DNA of 64,000 bases from an uncultured Acidobacteriia bacterium (GCA_903929755.1 CAIYVZ010000014.1:1-64000); one strand, 5' to 3'. Counted from the first letter of the stretch, positions 19,336 to 28,670 are shown. A program made the numbers and translations. Notes: generated from the letters alone by a model not told the origin.

Positions 19336-20709
19336 CTACGCCTTCTTCGGCGTGATGCTGCCCTGGACGGCGACTGGCGGGTGATCGGTAACTTCCCAGG
19401 TCTTTTCGTTGAAATACAGCACTTTCCCCTGGCGGTAAGACTGCACGGCCATGGTGATTAACACCTGGGCCCGCGAACCGGTCTCCACATCGAGGGTTGG
19501 CTTCTGGCGGGTGCGCATGCAGCTAAGGAAGTTGGCGATATGCTTCTGCATAATGTCTTCCTGCGGCACGGCGATGCGAACTTCTTCTTCAGTCCCGAAA
19601 CGCTGCGGCCAGGTGGGATCTACATAGCGCTTGTTGCGAATTTCGGGGCGAACGCTGATATAGGGTGAATAGCTTTCGAACTTGCCATGATCCACCATTG
19701 TCAGCGTGCCGGCGTGGCCACGGATGAGGCCCGGAATATGCTGCGAATTGGCCAGCGACGAACTGAGAACCAGCGAGTGGCCCTTGGGGTAATCGCCAAT
19801 CAGGTGGAACGTATCGGGCACTTCGCGCTCGTCGTGGAATTCGTAAATGCCGCCGCCCGCCATCACTTTGTGGGGGAACTGCGGTTCGCCCCAGCAGATG
19901 TTCATGGGAGCGACCACGTGATAGAAAAGGTCGGTGGCGATACCGCCGGAATAATCCCAATACTTGCGGAAGCGGAAGTAGCGGTCCGCGTCAAAGGGGC
20001 GGGGTGTGGCGGAACCGAGGAAAGTCTTCCAGTCGATGTAGTCTTCGCCCTTGCCGGTGGGGCCGGCAGCGGCGTCAATGGGGTAGTTCCACTCGCCATC
20101 AAAGGAGTTGCGGTGGTAGGAACCCTGGCTGAGCAGCATGTCGCCGATCATGCCGTCGGCGATGGCCTTCTTCGCCTTGGCCCACTGGTCGCCCGAGGTG
20201 GTCTGGGAGCCGACCTGGAGGACGCGCTGGGTTTCCTTTACTGTGTTGACCAGCTGCTTCGCTTCGCCGATGGTGTGGCACATCGGCTTTTCCACATAAA
20301 CGTCCTTGCCCTTATCCATGGCGGCGATGGCGATGGCGGCGTGCCAGTGGTCGGGCGTGGCGATGTAGACGGCGTCAATTTCGGGATTGTCGAGAATCTC
20401 GCGGTAGTCCAGGGTACCCTTCACCTTGTGCTGGGCAGCGACCTTATTCACCCGCTTCTGATAAACGTCGCAGGCCATGGCGATGCGGGCATTTTCGGTT
20501 TCCCCGGCGATGGCCATGTCGCGGGCGACGCCGGAGCCACGGCCACCGCAGCCGATGACGCCGATGTTGATGCGGTCATTGGCGCCGAGCACGCGGGAAG
20601 CGGCAGGGCGGGTGCCAAATGCCGGCCTGCTGAAAGAAGTCGCGAGCGAAGTCGCGGTGCCAAGGGCAGTGGCGGTCTTCAGGAAATCTCTTCGGTTGTT
20701 CGTGGTCAT
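19336..20709 (-). CDS. Tat-exported Gfo/Idh/MocA family oxidoreductase
   Basis: 457 aa. The N-terminus ([20 protein letters not shown]) is a classical Tat signal. A Rossmann NAD(P) site follows at about residues 47-57 ([12 protein letters not shown]), then the family motif VEKPMCH, which contains the catalytic-site Lys-Pro, and a substrate-binding C-terminal domain with [13 protein letters not shown]. Exported members are abundant in Acidobacteriota and Planctomycetota and are thought to oxidise or rearrange sugars, with bound nicotinamide cofactor carried across the membrane. The substrate is unknown. No operon partner is present: uppS is convergent and the upstream 485 bp are non-coding. 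Confidence 0.9.
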   Translation of the reverse strand: MTTNNRRDFLKTATALGTATSLATSFSRPAFGTRPAASRVLGANDRINIGVIGCGGRGSGVARDMAIAGETENARIAMACDVYQKRVNKVAAQHKVKGTLDYREILDNPEIDAVYIATPDHWHAAIAIAAMDKGKDVYVEKPMCHTIGEAKQLVNTVKETQRVLQVGSQTTSGDQWAKAKKAIADGMIGDMLLSQGSYHRNSFDGEWNYPIDAAAGPTGKGEDYIDWKTFLGSATPRPFDADRYFRFRKYWDYSGGIATDLFYHVVAPMNICWGEPQFPHKVMAGGGIYEFHDEREVPDTFHLIGDYPKGHSLVLSSSLANSQHIPGLIRGHAGTLTMVDHGKFESYSPYISVRPEIRNKRYVDPTWPQRFGTEEEVRIAVPQEDIMQKHIANFLSCMRTRQKPTLDVETGSRAQVLITMAVQSYRQGKVLYFNEKTWEVTDHPPVAVQGSITPKKA

Positions 20710-21194
20710 GTTGACGCTCCGTTCAGGTCTACTAGATTCTATCCTGAGATTGTGGAACTTTCCACCCGGGGCGCGGGAAGGGCGGAATCAGGCAGGTTCA
20801 CCGTCGTCGGGGACCACCTGCTTCGGGAGCACAGGTTGCGGAACAACGCACCCCGAGCTTTTTGACCAACCGAAACAAAGAGGGAAAGGAACCTGTCAGT
20901 TGGCTATTGAAGCTGCCTAGCTTAGAGCCCTGGCAGCGCTTCGTTGGTGGAGTGCCTGCTCCGCCGCTTTTCGCAAGTAAGGTTTGGATCAACCAGTATT
21001 CAGACTTGCAGAAAACGAGATGGCTTGGCGTTCGCCGTGGCGGTATGTGACTGCCTCCGCTCCAGGTGGTCGCCGCCCGCGAAAAACTGCTGTACGCGAC
21101 GGAGACACGAAAACGGGCCCGCAGGTTGTCTCCGAAGCGAGATTGCCTTCGGAGGCTCGTGCGCTTTGGTTCGGCCCGCCATGGCGGGGACGGC
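20710..21194. other. 485-bp region without a convincing gene
   Basis: This stretch lies between the start of the oxidoreductase gene and the stop of the secretin gene. Several short frames run through it, but none has a ribosome-binding site together with a recognisable protein pattern. An 8-bp inverted repeat (CTCCGAAG at 21130-21137, CTTCGGAG at 21147-21154) is visible behind the secretin stop, without a T-run. The promoter of the oxidoreductase presumably lies near 20710-20800. The composition resembles a decayed or repeated segment more than ordinary spacer, but I cannot identify it. Confidence 0.4.
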
Positions 21195-23342
21195 TTAGCG
21201 AGGGGTGGGGAATGCCGAAGGGAAGCCCGCACCCGGTACTGCCGACGGGAAGCCGGTATTAAAGCCTGTATTCGGTTGGCCAGGGAAACCGCCTGTCTGG
21301 CCAGGGAAACCGCTTGTCTGGCCAGGGAAACCGCCTGTCTGGCCAGGGAAACCGCCTGTCTGGCCGGGGAAACCACCAGGCTGACCGGGGAAACCGCCAG
21401 GCTGACCGGGAGCATAGGACGGCGCTGCTGCCGCCGGCAACGTCGCGACCACATCTACAATTTCATCAGAGAGTTGCTTTTCGGTCTGGGCAGGCTCGGG
21501 ATAAGAGAGTCGTACGTTTTGATCGGTACCTGTGGCAATTTCGGCCAGATTAATCGCAGGGATCTCCTTATTCCGAATGATGTGGGGCACCAGGAGCGTA
21601 AGGATCTGCGATTCGGTGTGTTGCCGGTGTTGTCCGGTGAAGAACTTGCCGATGCCGGGAATGCTGGAAAGCCCTGGGGTCCCGGACATGACGACGTTGT
21701 CCTGCTGTTGCGTCACGGAATCCCAGAAATTGACCTCGCCGTCCTTCACGCGCACATCAGTTGTGCGCTTACGCTGGGACAGCACGGGCTGCGAAAGACC
21801 ACCCTGCACCACGTAGCTGGCAACAGAAGAGACGTCGTACTCAACGTGCAAATCCAATTCAGCCTCCACCTCATGCACGTGAGCCTCAACCGACAGATTG
21901 AAGCCGACGTCCAGGTACGTAAACTGAGTATTCACCAAAGCGGAGACATTCCCGCTGCCTCCCGGAAGGAAGCTGCTGCTGGCGTAAGGCACTTTGAGAC
22001 CGGAATTCAACATTGCCTTGCGGTTTTCCAGCATCCGCAACTGAGCGCGGTTCAGGACTTTCGTTCCGGTGGTCTGTAAGAGAGCGCTCACAACCCCCCC
22101 TGGCAGGGTCACCGAGAAGTCACCGGTGCCCAGATGCGTTAAGGCTGACAGAGAGGTAGAAACCAAGCCCCCGGCCGAGGTCGCCACGCCTGGACTGGGG
22201 GCAAAGTTCACCGCTGCACTGCTCCCCAGTTGCAGGCCCAGATTGCGCACCCAATCCTTATCCACGGACAGGAAAATCACATCGATCACTACTTCTGCCC
22301 TTGGCCTGTCGATGTCGGCGATGAGCTTTTCCGCCAAAGCGACGCGGCCGGCGTCGGAACGAACCAGAATGGAATTATCGTCGGCCTGTACTTCTACCTG
22401 GCGTATACCAACCAGACTTTTGAGCGTGCCTGCAATTTCGTCGAGGACACTTTTCTGCGTTATGTTGTTCAGGTAAAAAACTTTGGTGACCGCGTCTTCA
22501 TAGAGGGCACGTTTTTGGGCATCATCGTTCGTGACGAAGATGGAGTCTGCCGCAAGAGGCTTCCAGAAAGACTTGGTGACCGACGCCAGGTAGTTGAGCG
22601 CCGTTTGGGGGGACAGGCCGCGAAAGTCGAGAATACCGTTTCTCCCGAGGTCTGCGTCGCGGTAGTCGGGGTCGAAGAAGATCTTCAGGCCGGCGAGTTT
22701 TGCCAGTGCCGCAAATACCTCGCTCGATGGCTGTTTATTCACCCGCAGCAACGGCAGCGGCTTCAATGGCGTGTTTAGAGTTGGGGTTGATTGCGCATTG
22801 GCAAAACGCGTTGCTGTGCGTGCGCTTTGCGTCAGCTCGGGCCTGACCAGAAGCTCCGCAAGCGAGGGGCCCGTCGGGTTTGCGGCCCGTTCCTTCATGG
22901 CGCGGCGGGTTCGTTCCGCTTCGACCCCGGCAATGGGGTTGGCGGGGTCGATCGCCAGCGACTTGCTGAATTCAGCCAAAGTCTCGTCCAGTTTGCCGGC
23001 GTCTCTGTAAGCGATTCCCGCTTTCGCATGAAACAGACCATCCAGCGCGCGATCGCGGCTGAATTCCAGCTGGTATTCGATGTCCCCAGGATCTGTGGCC
23101 AAAGCCTGGCGCGCCAACGCAAACAGGGCGTCCATATCGGCGACGGTCTGGGGTGCGGGCAGCGCGCGGGCTTTTCGAAGCAGCGCATCCCCTGCGCGGG
23201 TCGCCGCTGACAGGGAAACCGCGGCAACCAGTAATGCTGTTAGCCGGAGTCCTGACTTCACCTGACGTGGACCGAAAGCACGGACGGAGGGGGGGCCGTT
23301 ATGGAACCTGAGGGCAACTCTGGGGGATTGTGAACTTTGCAT
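21195..23342 (-). CDS. Orphan secretin (GspD/PilQ-like) with TPR N-terminus and collagen-like C-terminal repeats
   Basis: 715 aa. ATG 23342 is chosen because AAGGTGAG precedes it. A basic then hydrophobic N-terminus suggests export. TPR-like helices (~30-150) are followed by an N0-type domain (LRVNKQPSSEVFAALAKLAG), an N1-type domain (VFYLNNITQKSVLDEIAGTL) and the secretin pore domain with VPYASSSFLPGG, GLSSIPGIGKFF and LLVPHIIRN. This is a gated outer-membrane channel subunit of type II secretion/type IV pilus type. The last ~80 residues are tandem GFPGQTG heptads, unusual for a secretin. No other secretion gene lies in the window. It is divergent from the secreted 464-aa protein. Confidence 0.88.
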   Translation of the reverse strand: MQSSQSPRVALRFHNGPPSVRAFGPRQVKSGLRLTALLVAAVSLSAATRAGDALLRKARALPAPQTVADMDALFALARQALATDPGDIEYQLEFSRDRALDGLFHAKAGIAYRDAGKLDETLAEFSKSLAIDPANPIAGVEAERTRRAMKERAANPTGPSLAELLVRPELTQSARTATRFANAQSTPTLNTPLKPLPLLRVNKQPSSEVFAALAKLAGLKIFFDPDYRDADLGRNGILDFRGLSPQTALNYLASVTKSFWKPLAADSIFVTNDDAQKRALYEDAVTKVFYLNNITQKSVLDEIAGTLKSLVGIRQVEVQADDNSILVRSDAGRVALAEKLIADIDRPRAEVVIDVIFLSVDKDWVRNLGLQLGSSAAVNFAPSPGVATSAGGLVSTSLSALTHLGTGDFSVTLPGGVVSALLQTTGTKVLNRAQLRMLENRKAMLNSGLKVPYASSSFLPGGSGNVSALVNTQFTYLDVGFNLSVEAHVHEVEAELDLHVEYDVSSVASYVVQGGLSQPVLSQRKRTTDVRVKDGEVNFWDSVTQQQDNVVMSGTPGLSSIPGIGKFFTGQHRQHTESQILTLLVPHIIRNKEIPAINLAEIATGTDQNVRLSYPEPAQTEKQLSDEIVDVVATLPAAAAPSYAPGQPGGFPGQPGGFPGQTGGFPGQTGGFPGQTSGFPGQTGGFPGQPNTGFNTGFPSAVPGAGFPSAFPTPR
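21276..21410 (-). repeat. 21-bp tandem repeat coding for GFPGQTG heptads
   Basis: About six copies of a 21-bp unit, read on the minus strand as Gly-Phe-Pro-Gly-Gln-Thr/Pro-Gly. The inner copies are nearly identical and the outer two carry third-position and Thr/Pro changes. Copy number could change without shifting the frame. Confidence 0.9.
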
Positions 23343-23637
23343 AACATTTCTCACCTTTCGGCAAATCGGAAGATAAGGATCGCGGCCGCAAGACACTGTC
23401 AAGATTCTGTCCGATAGTACTACTGCCTGATGGTACCATCACAACTGGACAGGAGCGGTCCATTACCTCAATAGCCTTTGTTTTCATCGCAATTCGCAAA
23501 AACATCAGCCGGCGTGAAACAAAAAAGCTACAGCACGCACGGTATTCACAGAACGCATCAAGGACTTGCGTCGGTCGCTCAAAAACAAGAACCCGGGAGA
23601 ACTCACCCGTGAGCAAGATAAGGAAGCCACTACTAAA

Positions 23638-25032
23638 ATGAAGAACAGAAACAGAATCACCCAGGCCATCTCCGTCGCCTTTATCGGCTGCGCGATGGCG
23701 AGCAGCGCAGCCGCCAAATGCAGCGTCAAACACCCCAACGATTGTGTGAAGAAGGTTACCAGCACGGTCAATAACACGGTCAAGACCGTAACCCATACCG
23801 CTACCGAGAATACAGCGGCAGTAAGCAAAGGCTTTACGGATGCAACGCAAGAGGCAACCACGGTGGCCACGGCCGGCTTCGCGTCAACCGCCGCCGCCTA
23901 TTCAAAATACTCTAACGCAGCCGAACTCACTGCATATTCCACCGTGGCCCAAACCATGGGCTACGCAAACCTGGCAGCTGCCGATGCACAGGCCGGTGTG
24001 TATGGCGGGTACGCGAGTCTGAAGGCGCGAATCGAAGCCGAGAGCAAGCCGATTGTGGCAGCAGATGTGGCTAAGTTCCAAGCGGCTTATCAGGCAACTG
24101 TCACCGCATCAAAAGCCGCCTACAGCGCCGCGTCGCCGTACCTGAAGGCAGCAATTTCCGATGGAACAAACCTTGAGTCTCTGATCATGAAATCATGCAA
24201 GTCCGGCGGCCAGAGCTCCGTGAAGTCTGAGCAGGCGGCCATGGCACCATTTATTAACCTGTTGAAACACGCTGACCAGGACGATCTGGAGGCACTGAAC
24301 CGCATCCTTCGCCATCTCCTCAGTGGAAAAACGGCCGATCAAGCTATCGCCCATGACCTGACCGAAATTGGCAAGGGTATCGGCATCCTCAAAGCGACCG
24401 GCACATCTACCAGCGCCTCCAATTACAGAGGCTCCACCTGGGGCTTGTCTGTTTCTGTTTCTGGTGGCTGGATTGGCGACGGAAGCTGGTCTGCGGCCTT
24501 AAACATGAACACGGAACCTTTCGCGAATGGCGCCTTTGGTTACTCCATGTCGACCAACACCGGCGTAAGTTTTAATTTAGGCACCAATGATGTGGAACCT
24601 GGCGTTACCGTCGGTTTCGGTGTTAGCCTGGGTGCCGGAGATTCGACAGCAGCCAATGAAGGTGTCTCTTATTCACTTGGTATGGCCGCCGGCGCGGGTC
24701 TCACGTTCAGCTCGAGCCTGGGCTGGGTTTTCCCCAACCCCACAATGGACAACCTCAAGGGCTTATTCGGTACCTTCCAGACCGCTGAGAAAGCCCTTGT
24801 TGCTTCCACAAAGAAAGGCGTTTCCGGCAAAGATATGCTCAATGCCGGCTACAAAGTGGGAAGCCAGGCCGTGGATAATGCGTTGGGGCCGGTTATCAGC
24901 ACCATCGGAACTCTGTGCTCGCTTCCCGGGATCTCCATTGGGATGGGAATCAACTTTTCCCCGTCCGTCGCCTCTGCGGACGCCTCCGTCTCCCCGGGCT
25001 ATAGCCATGTTGTGTGGAGCGGCACCATCTAA
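23638..25032 (+). CDS. Secreted protein of unknown function (464 aa)
   Basis: ATG 23638 starts a clear signal peptide (ITQAISVAFIGCAMASSAAA); AGGAA lies about 12 bases upstream. The mature N-terminus contains a two-Cys segment (KCSVKHPNDCVKK) and an Ala/Thr-rich helical region to about residue 200. The second half is rich in Gly, Ser and Val, with alternating patterns such as GLSVSVSGGW and VTVGFGVSLGAG that suggest beta-strands. I recognise no family. It is divergent from the secretin gene (295 bp between starts), so it could be a secretin substrate or partner. Tandem hairpins follow its stop. Confidence 0.75.
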   Translation: MKNRNRITQAISVAFIGCAMASSAAAKCSVKHPNDCVKKVTSTVNNTVKTVTHTATENTAAVSKGFTDATQEATTVATAGFASTAAAYSKYSNAAELTAYSTVAQTMGYANLAAADAQAGVYGGYASLKARIEAESKPIVAADVAKFQAAYQATVTASKAAYSAASPYLKAAISDGTNLESLIMKSCKSGGQSSVKSEQAAMAPFINLLKHADQDDLEALNRILRHLLSGKTADQAIAHDLTEIGKGIGILKATGTSTSASNYRGSTWGLSVSVSGGWIGDGSWSAALNMNTEPFANGAFGYSMSTNTGVSFNLGTNDVEPGVTVGFGVSLGAGDSTAANEGVSYSLGMAAGAGLTFSSSLGWVFPNPTMDNLKGLFGTFQTAEKALVASTKKGVSGKDMLNAGYKVGSQAVDNALGPVISTIGTLCSLPGISIGMGINFSPSVASADASVSPGYSHVVWSGTI

Positions 25033-25070
25033 GTGTTCCACCGCGTTCATTGAACGCTTCCGTGATTAAA

Positions 25071-25118
25071 TGAAGCCAGCCAAATCGCTCCGCAACTTGC
25101 GCGATTCGGCTGGCTTCA
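25071..25118 (-). terminator. Long hairpin, likely terminator of the minus-strand ligase operon
   Basis: An 18-bp inverted repeat (arms 25071-25088 and 25101-25118) with one mismatch. Reading the minus strand, the hairpin is followed by TTTAAT, which fits termination of transcripts coming from the acyl-CoA ligase gene. Confidence 0.65.
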
Positions 25119-25128
25119 AAAACTAAAT

Positions 25129-25180
25129 GACGCCGGGCATAGAGGGTTTGCTTCCAAAACTACCTTCTATGCCCGGCGTC
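25129..25180 (+). terminator. Long hairpin, likely terminator of the secreted-protein gene
   Basis: A 14-16-bp inverted repeat (GACGCCGGGCATAG at 25129-25142 with its complement ending at 25180), followed on the + strand by GTTTTG. It forms a back-to-back pair with the neighbouring hairpin, so each of the two convergent transcripts has its own stop. Confidence 0.7.
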
Positions 25181-25301
25181 GTTTTGTGCGCCCGTGGACG
25201 GCTCCGCTGAACCGGGTGGGGCGATCAGGATGCCCGACGCCGGATCGGCAGGGGCCGCGAGAGCCAGGTGGGGGCCGCGGTGTGTTTGCGGCCCTGGTGC
25301 T

Positions 25302-26936
25302 TCAGGCCATTTTTTCTGTGGCGACAGTTTTGAGGCCACGCTCTTCCATTTCGATTTCGCGGATGCGGAATTTCTGGATCTTGCCGCTCACCGTGGTGGG
25401 GTAGCTCTCCACGAAACGGATCACTTCCGGAATCTTGAAATGGGCAATCTCTCCTCGGCAATAGTCGCGGATCTCTTCCTGGGTACACTCATGGGCGGGC
25501 TTCAGGCGGATCCAGGCCAGCACAATTTCGCCGAGCCGAGCGTCAGGCAGGCCCGTAACATGTACCTCGGCCACGTGGGGATGCGTGTAGAGAAACTCCT
25601 CGAGCTCCCGTGGATAGATATTCTCCCCGCCGCGAATAATCATGTCCTTGGCGCGGCCGGTGATCTTGATGTAGCCGTCTTCGCGCATTACGCCCAGGTC
25701 GCCCGTGTGCAGCCAGCCATCGGCGTCAATTACAGCCGCCGTGGCTTCCGGTTCCCTGTCGTAACCCTTCATCACCGCGTAGCCGCGAGCCCGAACCTCG
25801 CCCTGTATCCCGCGCGGCAGTAACTCGCCGGTCTCCAGTGACGCGATGGCCAGCTCTGTACACGGCAGCGCCGTGCCGACCGTAGAAACCCGCGGCTCCA
25901 GGTCATCATCCAGATGGGGCATGGTCAACACGGGGGAAGTCTCCGTGAGGCCATAAGCGATCGACATCTGACGGCAGTGCATGTCCGTCTGAACCTGTTT
26001 CATGATTTCGATGGGACAGGGCGCTCCGGCCATAATCCCCGTCCGCAAGCTGCTCAGGTCAAATTGTAAAAATGCCGGGTGCCGCAGTTCCGCGATAAAC
26101 ATGGTGGGGACACCGTAGATGGAAGTGGCTCGCTCCTCCGCGATGGCTTCGAGGGTGAGGAGGGGGTTGAAGGTCCAGTTCGGCAGGACGATGGCGGCGC
26201 CGCTGGTGACAGCGCACATGGTGCCCATCACGCAGCCGAAGCAATGGGAGAGCGGGACGGGGAGGCAGATCACATCGCGCTCCGTGTAGTCCATCTGCAG
26301 TGAGATGAGATACCCGTTATTCAGGATGTTGTGGTGCGTCAGCAGCACGCCTTTGGGCAGCCCGGTGGTGCCGGAGGTGTACTGGATATTGGTGACGTCC
26401 CACGGGCTAACGTTGGGCAGCGGCACAGTGTCCGTGCAGGTGCCCAGGGAATCCCAGGCGGTGGTGCCGAACAGGACGGTGTGTTTGAGCGCCGCTGTCT
26501 CCCCGTTCCGGGCCCCGTGCTCAACCGCTTCGCTCAGAATGGCGCTGTAATCCACGCGAGCGTCGCGGTCGCGCAGGAAGATGGCTTTCATACCGGATTT
26601 CCGGAGCACAAAGGCGAGCTCATGGGCACGGTTCGCCGGATTGATATTTACGAGCACGATTCCGGCCCTGGCGGTGGCCAAATGTAACAGCATCCACTCG
26701 GCGCAACTGGTGGCCCAGACGCCAACGCGGTCCTCCGGTTGCAGGCCAAGCCGCAGCAGACCATGTGCCAGGCGGCCAGTAGCGGCAAGCAGTTCGGCCC
26801 AGGTGAAACGCACCGCCTGGTGACGCGACACCAGGGCCAGGCGATCCGGGAACAGGTTGGCAGTCACCTCCAGTTGCTGGCCGATAGTGGTGTCGAGCAG
26901 CGGGATGGAGGGGCCTGCCAGATAGCTGAGTGACAT
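25302..26936 (-). CDS. Acyl-CoA synthetase (AMP-forming, ANL superfamily)
   Basis: 544 aa. The AMP-binding core motif YTSGTTGLPKGVLLTHHN is intact, as are IAYGLTETSPV (adenine site), DGWLHTGDLG and the C-terminal lysine region ending GKIQKFRIRE. The enzyme adenylates a carboxylate and transfers it to CoA; the sequence resembles medium/long-chain fatty-acyl-CoA ligases, but the acid cannot be told. It is the last of three minus-strand genes (SDR, hydrolase, ligase) with a 51-bp gap after the hydrolase. A 4-hydroxybutyryl-CoA-dehydratase-like gene lies divergently, so a role in activating a hydroxy acid is possible but unproven. Confidence 0.9.
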   Translation of the reverse strand: MSLSYLAGPSIPLLDTTIGQQLEVTANLFPDRLALVSRHQAVRFTWAELLAATGRLAHGLLRLGLQPEDRVGVWATSCAEWMLLHLATARAGIVLVNINPANRAHELAFVLRKSGMKAIFLRDRDARVDYSAILSEAVEHGARNGETAALKHTVLFGTTAWDSLGTCTDTVPLPNVSPWDVTNIQYTSGTTGLPKGVLLTHHNILNNGYLISLQMDYTERDVICLPVPLSHCFGCVMGTMCAVTSGAAIVLPNWTFNPLLTLEAIAEERATSIYGVPTMFIAELRHPAFLQFDLSSLRTGIMAGAPCPIEIMKQVQTDMHCRQMSIAYGLTETSPVLTMPHLDDDLEPRVSTVGTALPCTELAIASLETGELLPRGIQGEVRARGYAVMKGYDREPEATAAVIDADGWLHTGDLGVMREDGYIKITGRAKDMIIRGGENIYPRELEEFLYTHPHVAEVHVTGLPDARLGEIVLAWIRLKPAHECTQEEIRDYCRGEIAHFKIPEVIRFVESYPTTVSGKIQKFRIREIEMEERGLKTVATEKMA

Positions 26937-26938
26937 CA

Positions 26939-26968
26939 GCAGACTACTTTAACGCAGACTACTTTAAC
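26939..26968 (+). repeat. 15-bp perfect tandem duplication before the acyl-CoA synthetase start
   Basis: GCAGACTACTTTAAC occurs twice in a row (26939-26953 and 26954-26968) between the hydrolase stop and the ligase start. It replaces a normal Shine-Dalgarno position, so it may lower coupling between the cistrons. Confidence 0.9.
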
Positions 26969-26987
26969 TCAAAGCAGCAGCCAGCAA

Positions 26988-27845
26988 TCAGGCCAGAAAC
27001 TTGCGGGTTTCCTCCACCACCAGCTCGAGTTCGTCGTGGTGGACCCAGTGGCCGGCGTCGGGAGCGATGATCAGGCGCTTCTGCGGAATGGCCAGGTAGC
27101 GGGGATCCTCGCTGGGCAGCGGCGCGAAACTCTTCAGGCCCCAGAAGAAAAGCACCGGGCTGGTGATTTGGCTGAAGATTTCGGAGGTATCGTCCAGATC
27201 GTGGCCGAGCGGCGGAATGGCGCGGACGAAATTGTCGAACTTCCAGGAGATTGTGCCGTCGCTGTTCCAGTTGGTGCCGTGGAGGGTCAGGTGGCGTGCC
27301 ACCTCCGGCGACAGGCGGGGATTGGCTTCGCTCATGCGCGCGGCGGCGGCTTCGGGAGTTGGGTAGCTGCGTGGAGTGCGCGTGTCCATGTCACGAACTG
27401 CGCCAATCCAGCGGCGCAGGCGTTCGGACGCCGGGCTATGGATCCGGTGTTGCGGCGGAAAGCCGATGCCCTCAAGGGAGACGGCGCGGATCAGGGTCTG
27501 GGGGAACAGGCCCGCATAGTGCAGCACGATCATGCCGCCCAGGGAGTGGCCGACCAGGCGCAGGGGTTCGTCTTTACCGACAATCGCGGCAAGCGTTGTC
27601 AGGTCCAGAACGTGTTCGGGGACGGTGTACATGCCGCCGCGCGCCCATTCGCTGTTGCCGTGGCCGCGCAGATCGTAGGCGTAGACGTGATAATCGGCGG
27701 AGAAGGCGCGTGCAATGCGGTCCCAACTGCGGGCGTGGTCCATGCCGCCGTGGACCAGGATGAGGGGCGGTTTACCGTCCTGGCCATAGTCCCAAAGCTG
27801 CAGTTTCAGGCGGTCGGAGTAGAAGAAATGGGAGACGGGTTCCAT
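26988..27845 (-). CDS. Alpha/beta-hydrolase
   Basis: 285 aa. The oxyanion-loop motif LVHGGMDHARSW, nucleophile elbow LVGHSLGGM (catalytic Ser) and terminal DAGHWVHH (catalytic His) are all present, so the enzyme should be active, probably on esters or thioesters. No signal peptide. ATG 27845 overlaps the TGA of the upstream SDR gene (TGATG), so the two are translationally coupled; a longer frame reaching 28145 is not needed. In an operon with the SDR and the acyl-CoA ligase it may hydrolyse an intermediate of CoA-ester metabolism. Confidence 0.88.
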   Translation of the reverse strand: MEPVSHFFYSDRLKLQLWDYGQDGKPPLILVHGGMDHARSWDRIARAFSADYHVYAYDLRGHGNSEWARGGMYTVPEHVLDLTTLAAIVGKDEPLRLVGHSLGGMIVLHYAGLFPQTLIRAVSLEGIGFPPQHRIHSPASERLRRWIGAVRDMDTRTPRSYPTPEAAAARMSEANPRLSPEVARHLTLHGTNWNSDGTISWKFDNFVRAIPPLGHDLDDTSEIFSQITSPVLFFWGLKSFAPLPSEDPRYLAIPQKRLIIAPDAGHWVHHDELELVVEETRKFLA

Positions 27846-28627
27846 CAGGCGGTGTCCAGATCGCGGGCTTTGGTTTGCAGGCGGCGCATGCCTCGCAGCC
27901 AGCGTTCGTAATCGGTGGCCTTGCGGTAGAAATACTCGGCGACTTCGGGGTGGGGCAGGATGAGGAATCGCTCCTCGGCCAGACCCGCGATCACGGCATC
28001 GGCAACCTGTTCCGGGGAGATGGCGGATTCGCGCAGCAGGGCCCCCATGCCGTCCTGCGCGGCGTCCAGCATGTTGGTCCGGACGCCCTGCGGGCAGAGC
28101 GCGGAAACCCGGATACCCTGGTCGTAATGCGTGATAGCCAGCCACTCGGCAAACGCGAGCGCGGCGTGTTTGGTGACGGAGTAGGGGGCGGAACCGATTT
28201 GGGAGAGCAGGCCGGCGGCGGAGACGGTTTGCAGCAGGTAGCCGGAGCCGCGGGCAAGCATGCCGGGCAGGACGGCGCGGGCTGCGTAGATGTGCGCTTT
28301 TACGTTGATCGACCAGATGCGTTCCCAGTCGGCGTCCGGAGTTTCGGCTCCCCCTTCCAGGATGATTCCGGCGTTGGAGCAGAACAGGTCAATGCCGCCT
28401 TGTTCGGCTTCTATTTGAGCGACGAGATGGCGGATTTGCGCCTCATCGGCAACGTCCAGATGGCAGGCTCGTGTTCCTGTAGCTTCTGCGACGCGGGTGG
28501 CGCCGGCGAGATCTACATCGGCCACCGCAATGAATCTGGCACCGTCGGCCGCGAACCGGCGAACCAGCGCTTCACCAATGCCGCTGGCGCCGCCCGTAAC
28601 CACGATAATTTTCCCCGCTGGGGTCAT
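27845..28627 (-). CDS. Short-chain dehydrogenase/reductase (SDR)
   Basis: 260 aa, the classical SDR length. The cofactor motif [13 protein letters not shown] (TGxxxGIG) is at the N-terminus, the SNAG motif at about residue 87, and the active-site YSVTKHAAL (Tyr-x3-Lys) at about residue 153, with a fitting Ser upstream. It oxidises or reduces an alcohol/ketone with NAD(P). It is first in a minus-strand operon with the hydrolase (1-bp overlap) and the acyl-CoA ligase. It is divergent from the 4-hydroxybutyryl-CoA-dehydratase-like gene, with 51 bp between starts. Confidence 0.9.
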   Translation of the reverse strand: MTPAGKIIVVTGGASGIGEALVRRFAADGARFIAVADVDLAGATRVAEATGTRACHLDVADEAQIRHLVAQIEAEQGGIDLFCSNAGIILEGGAETPDADWERIWSINVKAHIYAARAVLPGMLARGSGYLLQTVSAAGLLSQIGSAPYSVTKHAALAFAEWLAITHYDQGIRVSALCPQGVRTNMLDAAQDGMGALLRESAISPEQVADAVIAGLAEERFLILPHPEVAEYFYRKATDYERWLRGMRRLQTKARDLDTA

Positions 28628-28664
28628 TGCCTCAAGTTAGCACCTCCACACGTTAGGATGGTCC

Positions 28665-28670
28665 GGGAGG
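28665..28670 (+). promoter_or_regulatory. Shine-Dalgarno site supporting a TTG start at 28679
   Basis: GGGAGG sits eight bases before TTG 28679. The in-frame ATG at 28658 would place this site inside the coding region and has no such site of its own. Confidence 0.55.

Noticed and set aside
21130-21154. Rho-independent terminator behind the secretin gene
   Set aside because: The 8-bp stem is clear, but no T-run follows on the minus strand, so it does not meet the usual terminator form.
21276-21410. CRISPR-like array of short repeats
   Set aside because: The repeats are contiguous 21-bp coding units with no unique spacers, in frame with the secretin gene.
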